Shown one piece after another: positions 22,894 to 34,152 of a stretch of 54,733 nucleotides of DNA. The notes beneath the pieces were generated by a model. It was not told the origin of the DNA. It worked only from the letters and a program-made list of their open reading frames with translations, and did no database searches. Both the position numbers and the translations under genes were made by a program. Origin of the DNA: Rhizophagus sp. LPA8_4_AMF (Eukaryota > Glomeromycota > Glomeromycetes > Glomerales > Glomeraceae). Location of the stretch: the NCBI GenBank assembly GCA_021464525.1, contig JADRCO010000100.1, forward strand, positions 1 to 54,733. Reading direction: 5' to 3'. Numbering within the stretch: the first letter of the stretch is position 1; each line of letters opens with the position of its first letter.

Positions 22894-23253
22894 ATCGCCA
22901 TGGCGATGCATCGCCAGTGTCACGTGATTTTATAAATCCGGTCAGAATTAAAAGATCTTCAAATAATTTCCTTTTTTAAAAGTTTTGTGTAACAAAAACT
23001 TGAATTTTGTTGAAAATAAAATTGCCTTTTTGGGTTGTATAATGTTACCTAAGTATCTAAAAAAGGAAATTTTGGCCAGCATTATAAAATTTGGCTGAAA
23101 TTAAATAGGACGTGACAAATAGGATTTTTTACACTGAAAAAATTTGTCCCTGAAATAAATAATAAAAATGGGAAACTAGAAGGTGTGATGTGGGTGGCAA
23201 ATTATTTATATATTTGAAGTCACGTGACACTGGGAATGCATCGCTATGGCGAT
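22894..23253. mobile_element. CACGTGA-ended MITE, copy 2
   Basis: The left end atcgccatggcgatgcatcg, followed by ccagtgtcacgtga, is matched in reverse complement by tcacgtgacactgggaatgc and tatggcgat at the right (to 23,253). Terminal repeats are about 34 bases. The interior shares with copy 1 (4241-4602) the 'taatgttac' and 'cacaccttc/ggtgtga' segments and the 'ttgccactctgc'-like strand, but in inverse order, so the copies lie in opposite orientation. It has no open frame. The ends here are better preserved than in copy 1. Confidence 0.75.
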
Positions 23254-23439
23254 ATTTTATAAAATTCTTTATAGATAATGATTAAAAATTATTAAATTCA
23301 CTAATGATAATTAAAATTCAAATTTTATCAATAATGAAAATTAAATAAATCCAATATTATTAAATATAATTATTTTATAATTAATTTAAAAAAGTTAAAA
23401 TTTGTTGTGGAATTTTATTCAAAGTGTATCTCATTCTAG

Positions 23440-24390
23440 ATGTCAATTATTTACAACAAACAATCTTTTATAGTTTTCTATCAAATGTATCAACAATCTT
23501 TTACCCACTGTTAAAAATTTACAAAAACGTTTCATGCTCTATGGTAATTTCAAATGTCCTTTATGCAACAAAGATGTAGAAGAATCCTTATCACACTTTA
23601 CAATCTGTTCTGCTTTACAATCTTCTTAGATCACTTTGGAAGACACTATTTCAGAAAAAATAAAGAAATATGTCAACAAACATACTAATATCATTTTAAA
23701 TTCTCAAGCAATTAACCAAGCAATTTTTGAACACAATGATCCTGCATTGATGTTACTTAAACAAAGGAACTGTATTGAACTTACTAGAGGATTAATTTCA
23801 ACTACAATCACTATCAAAGTTCGCAAACTAACATCATGATCTTTGACAAATCACCTAATTCAAAAAATCTTAAAATCTTTCTTTTTTCTTTTTCATAAAT
23901 TAATATGGGTTTCAAGATGTAAAGCTATAATATATTATAAGTTAAAAGCTGGCATCACAACAGTAATGAAACGGGATTTCTGATAATACCAACTACAAGT
24001 GGATTCACTTATCTGAAAATAGACATTTTTGTTAAGAATCAATTAAAAAAAACTAGGTTTGTCTTGTTGCAAGAATGCAATTGAATCTTTGATTGTTAAA
24101 GGTGTAGTTCCTGTATGAGGTCAGAGAAGTTTTAAAAATTAATTCTGTAATATAGCAGGTTCTTGGATACCAAGTTTCTTAGACTATGGAAAGACTCCTC
24201 TAAGATGGAATGCAGTCCTGCATTCTTACCTATGTAGAAATAATATCTACCGACAGTGCACACATAAGGTTCTGTAGAATGACAGGTAGTAGTATAATTA
24301 ATTATATTAGATAACTTATTATATTCAATTTGTTAGTTTATTGTAACATTAACTCTAATAAATTATATTATACTATATTGTGGAAAAAAA
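23440..24390 (+). mobile_element. 3' fragment of a non-LTR retrotransposon
   Basis: At about 23,530-23,625 the + strand reads a zinc-binding motif FKCPLCNKDVEESLSHFTIC, typical of the region after the reverse transcriptase and RNase H domains in fungal and plant LINE elements. A stop follows it directly. The frame continues in the same style for about 67 residues (23,636-23,839: NSQAINQAIFEHNDP, LISTTITIKVRK) and then decays through stops. An A-run at 24,384-24,392 may mark the poly(A) end. No reverse transcriptase core is present, so this is a 5'-truncated, dead copy. A relative lies at 32,405-33,672. Confidence 0.55.
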
Positions 24391-27313
24391 AAATGTTAAA
24401 ATTTTTAATTACATTTTATTATTAATTTATTTATATAAGTTTTTCTTTTTTAAATAAGTTGGATAATTTTAAATAAATAAATATTTTCTAAATATTTTTT
24501 TTTATTAATTGATAAAAAGTTAATTTAAAAATATAGCTTTTTCTTTAATATTAAAGCAGTTAGTGTTATATAAATATATTATTAGGGTAGTTTAATTTAT
24601 CAATTAAAATTTAAAATGATTTAAATATTATTATAAGTATTTATCAGTAATACTAATTAGTATTTATCTGCAATAGTAAATGTAATCTTGTTTTATAAAG
24701 ATTAACTTTGCTTTTATACTGATTTGAATATTATCCCTTTGACTTTTTGATATGGTATATTGAAATGGAATTTTATAGGTATATTAACTTATCTTTTTAG
24801 AAGTATAAAGTATTTATTAAAGATATTTGCCTAAGTACTATTATTATTATATGGAGGTAATTATAGTTAATCAAGAAAGTTAATGTTTAACTTGTAATTT
24901 GCAGCACTTTTATTAATAAAACTATACATTCTCAATAAGATTAATTAAAAAAAAATAAACAGGTGAAAAATATTTCGAAAGGTATGGAGATACTTGCATA
25001 TTAATTTTTGTAAGTTTAGCTTAAAATTATGGGTAGTTTTAATAATATCAAGATGTATTTTTGTCTTTTTTTTTTTACTTTTAAGGTCTAACTTGAATGC
25101 TTTAGTTAAAGAAAATAAGCAAAAAACTTAAAAGTTATTTAGTAAGTATTGACATTACTTTTCATGGAACTAGCTTAAATAGAAGAGTTATAATTTTTTT
25201 TTGTAATAATGCTAGAATACATTCTTTTAGTAAAAAATTTCAACGTTAATACAATATATAACAGCTAATAGATTGTAACTGTTAATCCTGACATTGATTT
25301 TGGCATTAATTCAAATAAGTTTAATAAAGTGACATTTTTTAGTTTTATTATGATTTATTAAAATCTTTAACTTGCTATATTATTAATATATACAAAAATA
25401 CATTGTATTTTTTTATTCTTTAATATTTAAGTATATAAAAATGTATTAAATTTTCACTTTTTTAAAAAATTTTAAAGGTAGAAATACGCGCGCGAAAGAA
25501 GCCAAAAAAAAAGGATAAATGTTACACGAAATGTTGATGATTATTTTTGAACCAATCAATATTTGGGGGTATAGATATTATCCTTGACCCGGGGTCTAGG
25601 TTAATGGTATGTACTTCTGAAATTTCAAAACCATTTCATTTTATTATGTTAATATATTGATTTTTTTTTTTTTAAAAAAAAAAATTGTTTAGTGGCCAAA
25701 GATGATATGAGAAGAGAAATCATAGGTTTTTCTGAGGATCTAATGTTTTTTTTTACACGTAAGAGATAAATACCAAATATTTATTATTTACTGGTCTTTC
25801 GTTAATGATAGGTCCCACAGTATATTTGGGGTGAGTGCTAGTAAATGGAACCAATTTGTAAAAAAAACTTTTTTTAAATAATTAAATAAATTAATGTTCC
25901 GAATTCAAATTTTCAAATTGGCATTGATTGGTCGCCCTTTTTCTAGCACTCACCCCATTTTATTATAAATCCTAAATTTCAATAAAATTTTCCGTAGATA
26001 TCTTAAATGTTTGTAAACTCAAAATCAATCAATCTTGTAAACAAATATTCTATTTGGAAAAAATGGACTGGAAATGAACCAATAAAAAAAAAAAATTGTC
26101 TTTAATAATTTTTGTCATACGTATCACCAGCGTTAATAATGTCCACAATGCTTTAAATCCGAGCGAGATATCTAAGTAAAGAGCACATTTTGGAACCTTC
26201 AAGTAGGATTTCGAGAAAAATTACGTATACATTATATTTATTACAAATTCCACAATCCAGTTACTCAACATATTTAATATATTTGAAATTGGAAGATTTA
26301 TTGCCGTAAGGGACATAATCTGGTACAAAATAATGTTCCGTCATTAAAAGATTTTAAAAATCAATTAAAAATTTTTGACAATCCAAAATGTTTCATTCAT
26401 AATGCCAAGACAAATAAAAAAAAAAAACACCACACGAGCACACGTGAGATGATCACTACTAAAATTAAATTAATTAAATATCAAAGAAATGGAAGTTAAT
26501 TTTAAATTGTATTCTTATTAGAAGTTACATGTCGAGATAAGAGTTTATTAGTAATTCAATTACTAATTAATTATCTCCGAATTTTTAAAATTTATATTCT
26601 CTTAAAAAGCCACCAAAATTTCAAATTAACCAATGCACGTATCAAATAATCTACATAGGTAATACATCTGTATAATGTCATTCATTAACGTAGTTTAATA
26701 TACTCGGATCCTTCGGATCCTAAAAGTCGGTTGCTTGGCATACTTGAAGTCAAAAAATTCGGAAAAAAAAAAATATTTAGAAAAAAACCGGATACAATTT
26801 TTTTTATTGAATATTTGCTAATACAATCAATATATTATTCATCATGTATGAACCAGTATTATCATATAGCGCTTTCGTATAGTACGCCGATCTTATTGGA
26901 GTATTCGATTTCTGTTCGATTAATCAATTTTTTTTTTTTTTTTGAATTTTTTTGGCTATTCATATTCGTGTTTATGTATAACTACGTGCTCGTTAAAGAA
27001 ATATTTTAGATCAAAAAAAATAAATGAATCTTATTAAACGAAAAATAAATATATCATACAATTTCATTTATAAATCGATATCAAATTTTATAATGAATAT
27101 ACCGAAAAACGGTTAATGCCCCAAGTAAAAAAATTTGGTTCATATAATCGCATAGGAATATAAATATGTTTATTAAATATGTATAATACGGGGTGAAAGA
27201 TAGCAAATAACGTTATAAAATACAAACATAATCCGTAATTTAACCATAATTGTAGACACATACACATATATATTCATTCTTATAATTATACTTCATATTC
27301 ATATTAATATTAA
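24391..27313. other. AT-rich intergenic DNA, no gene seen
   Basis: About 2.9 kb with no supported gene. A hydrophobic frame at 26,731-27,009 has poly-Lys and poly-Phe stretches from A- and T-runs, and I do not accept it. Minor features are an alternating CG stretch (acgcgcgcg) near 25,487, the MITE at 25,827-25,957 and a doubled GGATCC palindrome (ggatccttcggatcc, 26,706-26,720). Confidence 0.5.
25827..25957. mobile_element. 131 bp MITE-like inverted repeat
   Basis: The left end tggggtgagtgctag is the exact reverse complement of the right end ctagcactcacccca. Beyond these 15 bases the arms also carry 'aaccaat' and 'attggt' in inverted order. There is no coding content. No clear target duplication is visible. 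Confidence 0.6.
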
Positions 27314-28303
27314 TTATTTTCTTGGAAAATTAATGATTTTTACTTCCTTTTCTAATAAAATATCTTGTGCAGAATCGAGAAAAATTTTTACTTCAATCTG
27401 ATGCCAAATAACAAGAAGGCTTTGACTTACAGACCATCTGACGATGTCATTATTGGGAATAGTTATTTTCGTTTCTATACAATAATCTTCTTCAGAATCT
27501 GCAGCTAATTTAACCATACTACCATCAACTTCCTCCAAAGAAAGGTCAACACTTTCTTTTGGTCTAACTAAAGAGCCAGCATGTTGTAATTCTGTATGTT
27601 GTCTTAGTCCAACACTAACTTTCTTAATTTTAACACGTGAATTTCGAATTATAATCTTAATAGGAACATTGATTGTTTCACCCCTAGTGAATATTTCACG
27701 TTCAACTTTTATATCATAACCAACTCCTTGTTTTTCCTTTTCAGAATTCCATAAAATCATATCGGATTTATAAGGAATTTTCCCATACTTTGTAATTGGA
27801 ATTGTAAATTTTAAAACTTTTTTCTTTCCTTGTAATTTTAAAATATTTGATTTACGATGAATAACGACAACAACACGATAATAGATTCTGGCAGATCCAT
27901 CATCATATTTAATTATAGTTGAAGGAGGTAAATTATTTTCAAGTTTAAAAGAAAAAGGTAATTCCAAATTCTTTATAACTTCAAAATTTTCTTTTCCTTT
28001 ATCTCCTTCAATTCGTTCTGCTTCCCATATAACGATGGGATAACGAGTAAATTCATATTGTTCCGATTGCATAATAGATGCTGTATATCCACGACCACTA
28101 GGTTGATATTCTGTCCATAAAATTTCTTCCTTACCAGAAAATACTAATTCAATCTTTTTTGCTAATAATGGTTTTGCGGATGGATAATTGATTTTTAATA
28201 TCCCCGCAACCTTAGATGATTCAAGTCCTAAAAGTCCTTGTTGGAATGAATTTTGTCTTGGTGAAAAACTTAGACTTACTTTATCTGAATCGTTGGATGT
28301 CAT
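27314..28303 (-). CDS. Arrestin-fold protein (alpha-arrestin-like), intronless
   Basis: One uninterrupted frame of 329 residues starts at an ATG on the minus strand. Residues about 8-155 have the arrestin N-domain pattern (SFSPRQNSFQQGLLGLES, then GILKINYPS, KKIELVFSGKEEI, and later YYRVVVVIHRK). Residues about 185-325 have the C-domain pattern (GVGYDIKVEREIFTRGETI, NVPIKIIIRNSRVKIKKVSV, and a final WHQIEVKIFLDS). Alpha-arrestins are adaptors that link plasma-membrane proteins to ubiquitin ligases and endocytosis. This one stops right after the C domain (IINFPRK) and has no PPxY ligase-binding motif, so it cannot recruit a NEDD4-type ligase by itself. A second, longer arrestin with PPxY is at 50,349-51,521. 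A (TA)n tract lies about 150 bases upstream. Confidence 0.85.
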   Translation of the reverse strand: MTSNDSDKVSLSFSPRQNSFQQGLLGLESSKVAGILKINYPSAKPLLAKKIELVFSGKEEILWTEYQPSGRGYTASIMQSEQYEFTRYPIVIWEAERIEGDKGKENFEVIKNLELPFSFKLENNLPPSTIIKYDDGSARIYYRVVVVIHRKSNILKLQGKKKVLKFTIPITKYGKIPYKSDMILWNSEKEKQGVGYDIKVEREIFTRGETINVPIKIIIRNSRVKIKKVSVGLRQHTELQHAGSLVRPKESVDLSLEEVDGSMVKLAADSEEDYCIETKITIPNNDIVRWSVSQSLLVIWHQIEVKIFLDSAQDILLEKEVKIINFPRK

Positions 28304-31020
28304 TTTATTCCAGGAAAAAAAGGGGGAAGAATTTCAAAAAAATTTACTTAAATGAAAGAATGAAAGTGAAAAGAATGGTCGTTACTTAGCAGCAACTCAA
28401 TTAAATATCTTTAAAAGAAGGTAAAAAAAGGAAAGATATATTTATTTTATATATATATATATATATTTTTGATCAGTTTATATAGTGATTTCAATTTGAA
28501 ATTGCGGGAATAATAGGAGTGTTATGTTTCATCTTTTTCAATAGATATAAAATTTTAGGGGATGAAAGTTTGTTTTTTTTGTTGATCAAATACGGTTTTG
28601 TACTACGTAACATAAGATAACGGGTTTTTTTCGATCAACACGATCAACAATGTAATAATAATGCCCGACATTGATTTAATTGGTATTAAGTAATAAACAG
28701 TCATTGTGTGTTAACATTTTTGCAGGATTAAAAAAGTAACATAAGTAACATACCTCAAGTTGTTAAATTTTTATATACAGGTAAGTTGGATTTACAACAC
28801 GTCTATTTTAATATCTGTAATGAAATACAATAAGCTTATATTAGTTTAGATTATTATATTCTCCGAACATATTAATAAATGCGTCATAACAAAGTTAGTT
28901 TTTTAAATTATTGTTTACAAACAAAATTATTCTTTTCTTGATAGAAAGGTAATTAAAAAAAAAAAAAATATTGGGAATGAATGAAATATTGAAAAGAAAT
29001 CAATTAAAAATTTCATAAAAAAAAATAAAATTATATAATGATGAATGGGCGTAATTTTGATGGGTAGCACATCATTACACGTTTTCTCTTAAGCGTATCA
29101 ATTGGATAATAAAAGGGGTAACACGAAATGTCCTTGATATTTTATTTATAAATTGCATCAATTCGGATTTCCATTTCTTTAGTTATAAGTTACTTTCATA
29201 CTTCTAATTAGCATTTTTTTTCGCTCTACTATTCTAAGTTCACTAATAGGCTCAATATCTCAATAGATATAATCCAAAAAAGTGGAATATCAATTTTTAA
29301 CGGAGTTTTTTTGGTTAAATATGAAATATCATAATTTTAGAGATTTAAAGTTGTTTTGATAATCAATAAAGGGGGGGGGGGGTTTGTATTTTAATTATTT
29401 TAATTAATTGGCATCTTATTTTTAATGAAACTCTAATTTACTCTATTCAAAAATAGTTACACTAAAATTTAATTGATTCAAAATTCTTGAGAAAAAGTTT
29501 AACAAAAAGGGAATTAAAGTTTGAAATTTTCTAAACATTGGCTCCCAAATTGTATGTAAAAGAGGTTTTACAGAAACAATATGAACAATCGTTAACAATA
29601 TTCTCACATCGTGTTTGTGTTTATGTACATCCTGAAATTGACAAGTTATTGAATTATATACGGTAATAATTGTCGTATACATGATGATGATCGTTTGAAA
29701 AAATGATTTATTAAAATAATCAAATTTATGTTACTGTCTCATATTGATTTTCTGAAATAAATTAACAAGTAACATCAAAAATTTCATCTTCATCTTGTAA
29801 TTCTGGTCTTCCAATTTGTCAGCATTAATATTATAATATTCCAATTTAGTAGTATCATAATATAACCATGCATAACTTGTTTAATCATTCTCCTTGATGA
29901 ATATTCAGATCTCCTCTTTAAAATATACTTAGCTAAACTTCGATCTCAGATTTTTTATTTTTTTTTTTGAACTATAAAATATTTTGGGTTAACCCAATTT
30001 TACCTGATTTAAAAATAAGGTTTGTGTACATTGCCAAAATTAGCCTAATTTTACCGTTCTTATACTAATTATAGTGATCATTTGAATTTGGTGAAGGTAA
30101 ATATATAATTGCAAAAGGGTTTATTATGTTAATTAACTATTGTAACTGATGTAATTACTTGAATATATCTTTAAATTGGTTCGCGAATGGGTTCAATTGT
30201 AATTTGTAAAGGTAATTGTGTAATCCCAATTTAATGTATTTTTTACACTATTTTAAAGTCCATTTTGAAAGAAACGTGTAAACTCCTGTTATTTATCGTC
30301 ATTCTTGTGTAAAAACTCTGATTTTAGAAAAAAAAAAAGGAGAATTATTTTTGAGTTTATTTATATGGAAATGAATTATTAATAAATTTATGTTGAACGC
30401 AAAATTGCTTTAAATAGTCATATAAAATTGATACGATAAAAAGGGATCCAGAACATCTCTTATCTATGTCAGATGAAAATCACTCCGTATTTTATCTCTT
30501 AGATTACGGGTTTCTAAAAAACAGGGGTATGTAGTTTAAATTTTTTGAAAAATCCCTTGAAATAAACAAATTCAATCAGTAGTGTGTGTTAGTGTGTGAC
30601 TTATACGTAGATTGTGATTTGTGAATGATCATGTTGCACAGGCATTAATGATTCCATTCCCACTTTCTAAGTTATTTTGGTCAACCATTCTGATATGCCA
30701 TTACATTATGTTTGCCACTTTATCCGTTTATCGCGTTACATCGAAAAGTTAATATTAACGCAATTAGATATTAAGAAGAATGAATAATCAATGTATGTCT
30801 AGACGTTTTAAACATTAATTTTAGTATGGTTACCATAAATTTTCAGTTATATACATCATTATTATAATTATTTAATAAGAAAATAATATTGTCAATTAAG
30901 CGAATTTACTTTATTACATCCAAAGAGAGTACGACCAATTTAAAATAGTGTTATACGGTAGATAAGATAATACTTAGTAGTAGATATGATGTTTAAAGCT
31001 CTTCAGTTATAATGTATCAA
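28304..31020. other. Intergenic DNA, no firm gene
   Basis: About 2.7 kb without a supported gene. A run of 12 G (29,371-29,382) stands out. On the minus strand near 29,770-29,810 there is a short protein-like end (GRPELQDEDEIFDVTC then stop) that I could not connect to upstream exons. It may be the tail of a lost or multi-exon gene, or chance. Confidence 0.45.
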
Positions 31021-31030
31021 TTCAATTATG

Positions 31031-31260
31031 AACCACAAAAAAGTTTAAGAGGAAGAAGAAGAAATCGAAGAAGTCAGGTAACGGACATTCCAAGAAACAC
31101 AAGGCTCGCTCTTCTAATAACAGAAATGATATATTAGCGGAACTATTCTCTATCACAGTCAGGAAATAAAAGGAGTCTCTAGGCAGGACTAGTGTACCGT
31201 TAGGTGTTCTCTCTTTCCCTAGTACCGTATACTACTGACTAAAATACCCGGGTATATACT
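31031..31260 (+). other. Lys-rich open fragment and GC-richer patch, possible retroelement debris
   Basis: A short frame ending at 31,169 reads KKSGNGHSKKHKARSSNNRNDI before its stop. It is basic and low in complexity, like the tail of a nucleic-acid-binding retroelement protein. It has no start codon and an in-frame stop just upstream. The 90 bases after the stop (ggcaggactagtgtaccgtt and on) are much less AT-rich than the surroundings. The mix of open basic tail and unusual composition suggests a fragment of a mobile element. The class cannot be set. Confidence 0.3.
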
Positions 31261-32404
31261 TCCATCCTGTCGGTACTAGAAGAATTTAATATATGAAAAA
31301 TTTAAATTTGATTTATAATAGTTGTTAAATATGATGATTTTGAGGATAAACTAAATCCACATATTAAACATATTTGATATATTGAAACGGGTATACTATA
31401 TGGGGGATTGGGGTACGCCGAAAAGGGGGTCTTTTTGTCAATGCTATAGCCTATAGGTAACTGTTTATATTCTTTTTTAGGTTAGTTTACCCGAATATTA
31501 TTCTCTTTTTATTTTCTTTTGTATTATTCATTGGCTTCTTTTTAAATTCAGGGTTAGATCGTGCCTATTAATGACTCACTGAAGGAACAGGCGTAGGCGG
31601 TCGCTTATCGGAGTGGTTACATGTTAGTTGATAGTAGTGTTAGTAGTTACTTTCATAAGGATTCCGCAACCTATTATGTGCACAACTCGATCATACCCGG
31701 TTTTTACCGATTTGGGTTCAGTCCAAGATCAAGATTAACCGTCGATTCTATAACCGATAAAAAACAGATCGGTTAATTGTATATGTTTAATATTTTAATA
31801 TTTTCCAAATTTTTTTTTTTTAATTGAGAATACATTTTAAAAATTATGATTTTTATTGTTTATATGTATTCATTTATTTTACAAAATGGAAGAACATAAA
31901 AAGATTACAGAGTAACTAATCTAAAAAATAGTAAACCTTATTAAACACTAAGTTTCAATAACCTTTTGAGCTCCTTCCTAGCCGATATAACACTTTTGGT
32001 TAGTGATGGCTATACTTATAAGTCCAATAAAATTGGATTTTATTAGACTAATAAAATTATTAGGTCCAACAGTCCAATTGACGAAGTCTTTATAATCCAG
32101 TTGATCCAATTCCCTTGGTCATATAAGAATTGTTTGCCCATTTTTATTATCAACGCGTTGATCACGTGATTTTTCACAAAAACCACATAATTATTGCCTC
32201 CATTATTCCAAAGCCTTTTTATATTTCTACCAAAACTTTACAGTCTCAAACATATCAGTCACAATTCAAATCTAACACACTCATTTGAACTTCATCGCCT
32301 GTTATTAAATATAGATCCATTATTCTTAATCATATAGAAAACGCCTATTATATGTGATTTTGAAATCAAAAAACAATTTTTAATGCTAACAAATGATTTT
32401 ACTT

Positions 32405-33672
32405 TCCATACAAATTTCCTCTTCTATACAGATGGCTCAATTAAAGCTTTGGATCATGTGAATGCTCTATGGGCTATAGATGGATTCAATGTAGTAATAA
32501 TACTTTCAAATATAATCCACCTTTAAAGGAACTACTTGATGAAAGCTGAAATGATAGCTATATATATCACATTACTTACAGTCCCTTTGAACAGTTACAT
32601 ACACATCTTTACTGATTTGATTAACTGTATTGATACTTATAATAATTATCAAAATACTCCAACACTCAACGTTAGGTGCAAATTAAAAAAAGAAATTCTT
32701 TCTTATATGGGATTTTATTTTTCACCTTATTCACACTTACTACTTTACTTCTATAAAATCAAAGTACACTTGAATAACCTCTTTTTAAGGATGATTCTTA
32801 TTTGATTGATCCAATTATTATTAATTCAAAATTTTTTGCTAACTAGTCTCTGAGTTTTGTTGCCTGGAATCATCTCCATATAATAGATTAAAATGTTAGA
32901 AATAGGCTAACATTCTGATATAAGCCAAAATATTCAATAGTTTCCTTAATAATTCTTCATCACGTCCTCTCATAGCAAGGCAGTTAATTCTGATTGTTCA
33001 GATTTTTGATTGCAAAGTCCATTAACCAATCTAAACATATGATCAAAATCAGAATTGAGTTGGACTGATTGCTGATTACAAAAATTTCCAACAATAACTA
33101 ATTAACACGTTTGTTTTAATTGCAATCAAAAAATTTTACTTTTTTATAGGTCAGTAAATCAGGTCATTGATCAATTATCCAATAATTATCAACCCAAATT
33201 TAATACACATTTGGATCAATCATAATCCTTCCCACATGTGAAATATTTGTTCTATAGAATTTGCTTAAAGATAAAAAATGCAATTTATTTTGATGTCCTA
33301 CAATGTAATTACCCTCAATTATATCCTGCTAGTCCTATTCAATACCTGAATTATTATACAACTTCAGACATTAATCAACGTATAACTTTATGTCCTGCAC
33401 ATAAAGCTAACTTAATTAAAATTTTACGTAAACAAAAAGATTTACTCATTACATTATTTGAAACAAAAGTGATTTCAACTTTACAACAGATATTAAAAAT
33501 AGAATTAATTCAACCAATTTCACAATATTTAGATATTATAGAACATTTAAACTCAAATTTAAAGGACTTATCTAATCTTTCTTTTGATTTATTACCTAAT
33601 TCTATTGTTAAACCATTTCCTGAATACCATTTTCTCAAGATATATCTTTTTTCTGAAGTACTAATCTTCTGA
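32405..33672 (+). mobile_element. Decayed non-LTR retrotransposon fragment with RNase H remains
   Basis: At about 32,420-32,530 two frames carry pieces of an RNase H domain: FYTDGSIKALDHV, then after a frameshift CSMGYRWIQCSNN. AEMIAIYITLLTVP and YIHIFTDLINCID follow (32,542-32,640), matching the order TDGS, then E-A-L helix, then TDS/TDL in retroelement RNase H. Further downstream, 33,238-33,672 is open for 144 residues (ITLCPAHKANLIKIL, LETKV-like segments), equivalent to the zinc-motif and C-terminal region of such elements. Frameshifts and stops make it inactive. Its 3' end runs into the inverted repeat at 33,605-34,152. Confidence 0.5.
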
Positions 33673-34152
33673 ATTGGACTCTTTCCTAAAACATACAATA
33701 TTCCAAATCTTTATTTCCAGAATCCTAATATTATAATAATAATAATTTTTAAATTTAGAAACTTAAGAAAATTATAGCTAATTATATATAATATATAAAA
33801 TTATATTTTACAAATAAAGTATTTTTTAGTAATTTTTCTATATTTATTGTGAAATTAATAAATATTTAGTAATAGCTAACTTGAATAACTGAATATCATC
33901 TTCATCTAACTTGAATAGATAGATATATTGAATTTTAATATAATATTTATAAATTAATATATAATAAATTTTTTAAAAAATACAATTTATTGTTATATTT
34001 CAGAAAATTTTACATTCAGAATATTAGGATTTGGGAGTTTAAGAAATAAGAATTTGGAAATTATATATTTCAGAAATATATCCAGTTCAGTAAATTGTAA
34101 TTGACTTCAGAAAAAGATATATTTGGGAAATGGCATTCAGAAATTGTACTAT
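33605..34152. mobile_element. Inverted-repeat element (ccatttcctgaat family)
   Basis: The left arm (about 33,605-33,740: ccatttcctgaataccattt, then tttctgaagt, then ttccagaatcctaatatt) is matched in reverse complement by 34,010-34,152 (gaatattaggatttgggag ... atttgggaaatggcattcag). The arms are about 140 bases with moderate divergence and the loop is AT-rich. It overlaps the end of the LINE fragment, so it probably inserted into it. A diverged relative seems to be present near 53,670-54,240. Confidence 0.5.

Noticed and set aside
26731..27009. A 92-codon hydrophobic frame
   Set aside because: It is made of Lys and Phe runs from A- and T-tracts, has no family resemblance, and lies in otherwise empty DNA.
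29443..29810. Minus-strand gene ending in an acidic DEDEIFDVTC tail
   Set aside because: The tail is protein-like, but no acceptor gives a continuous frame with the upstream open segment, so no gene model is claimed.
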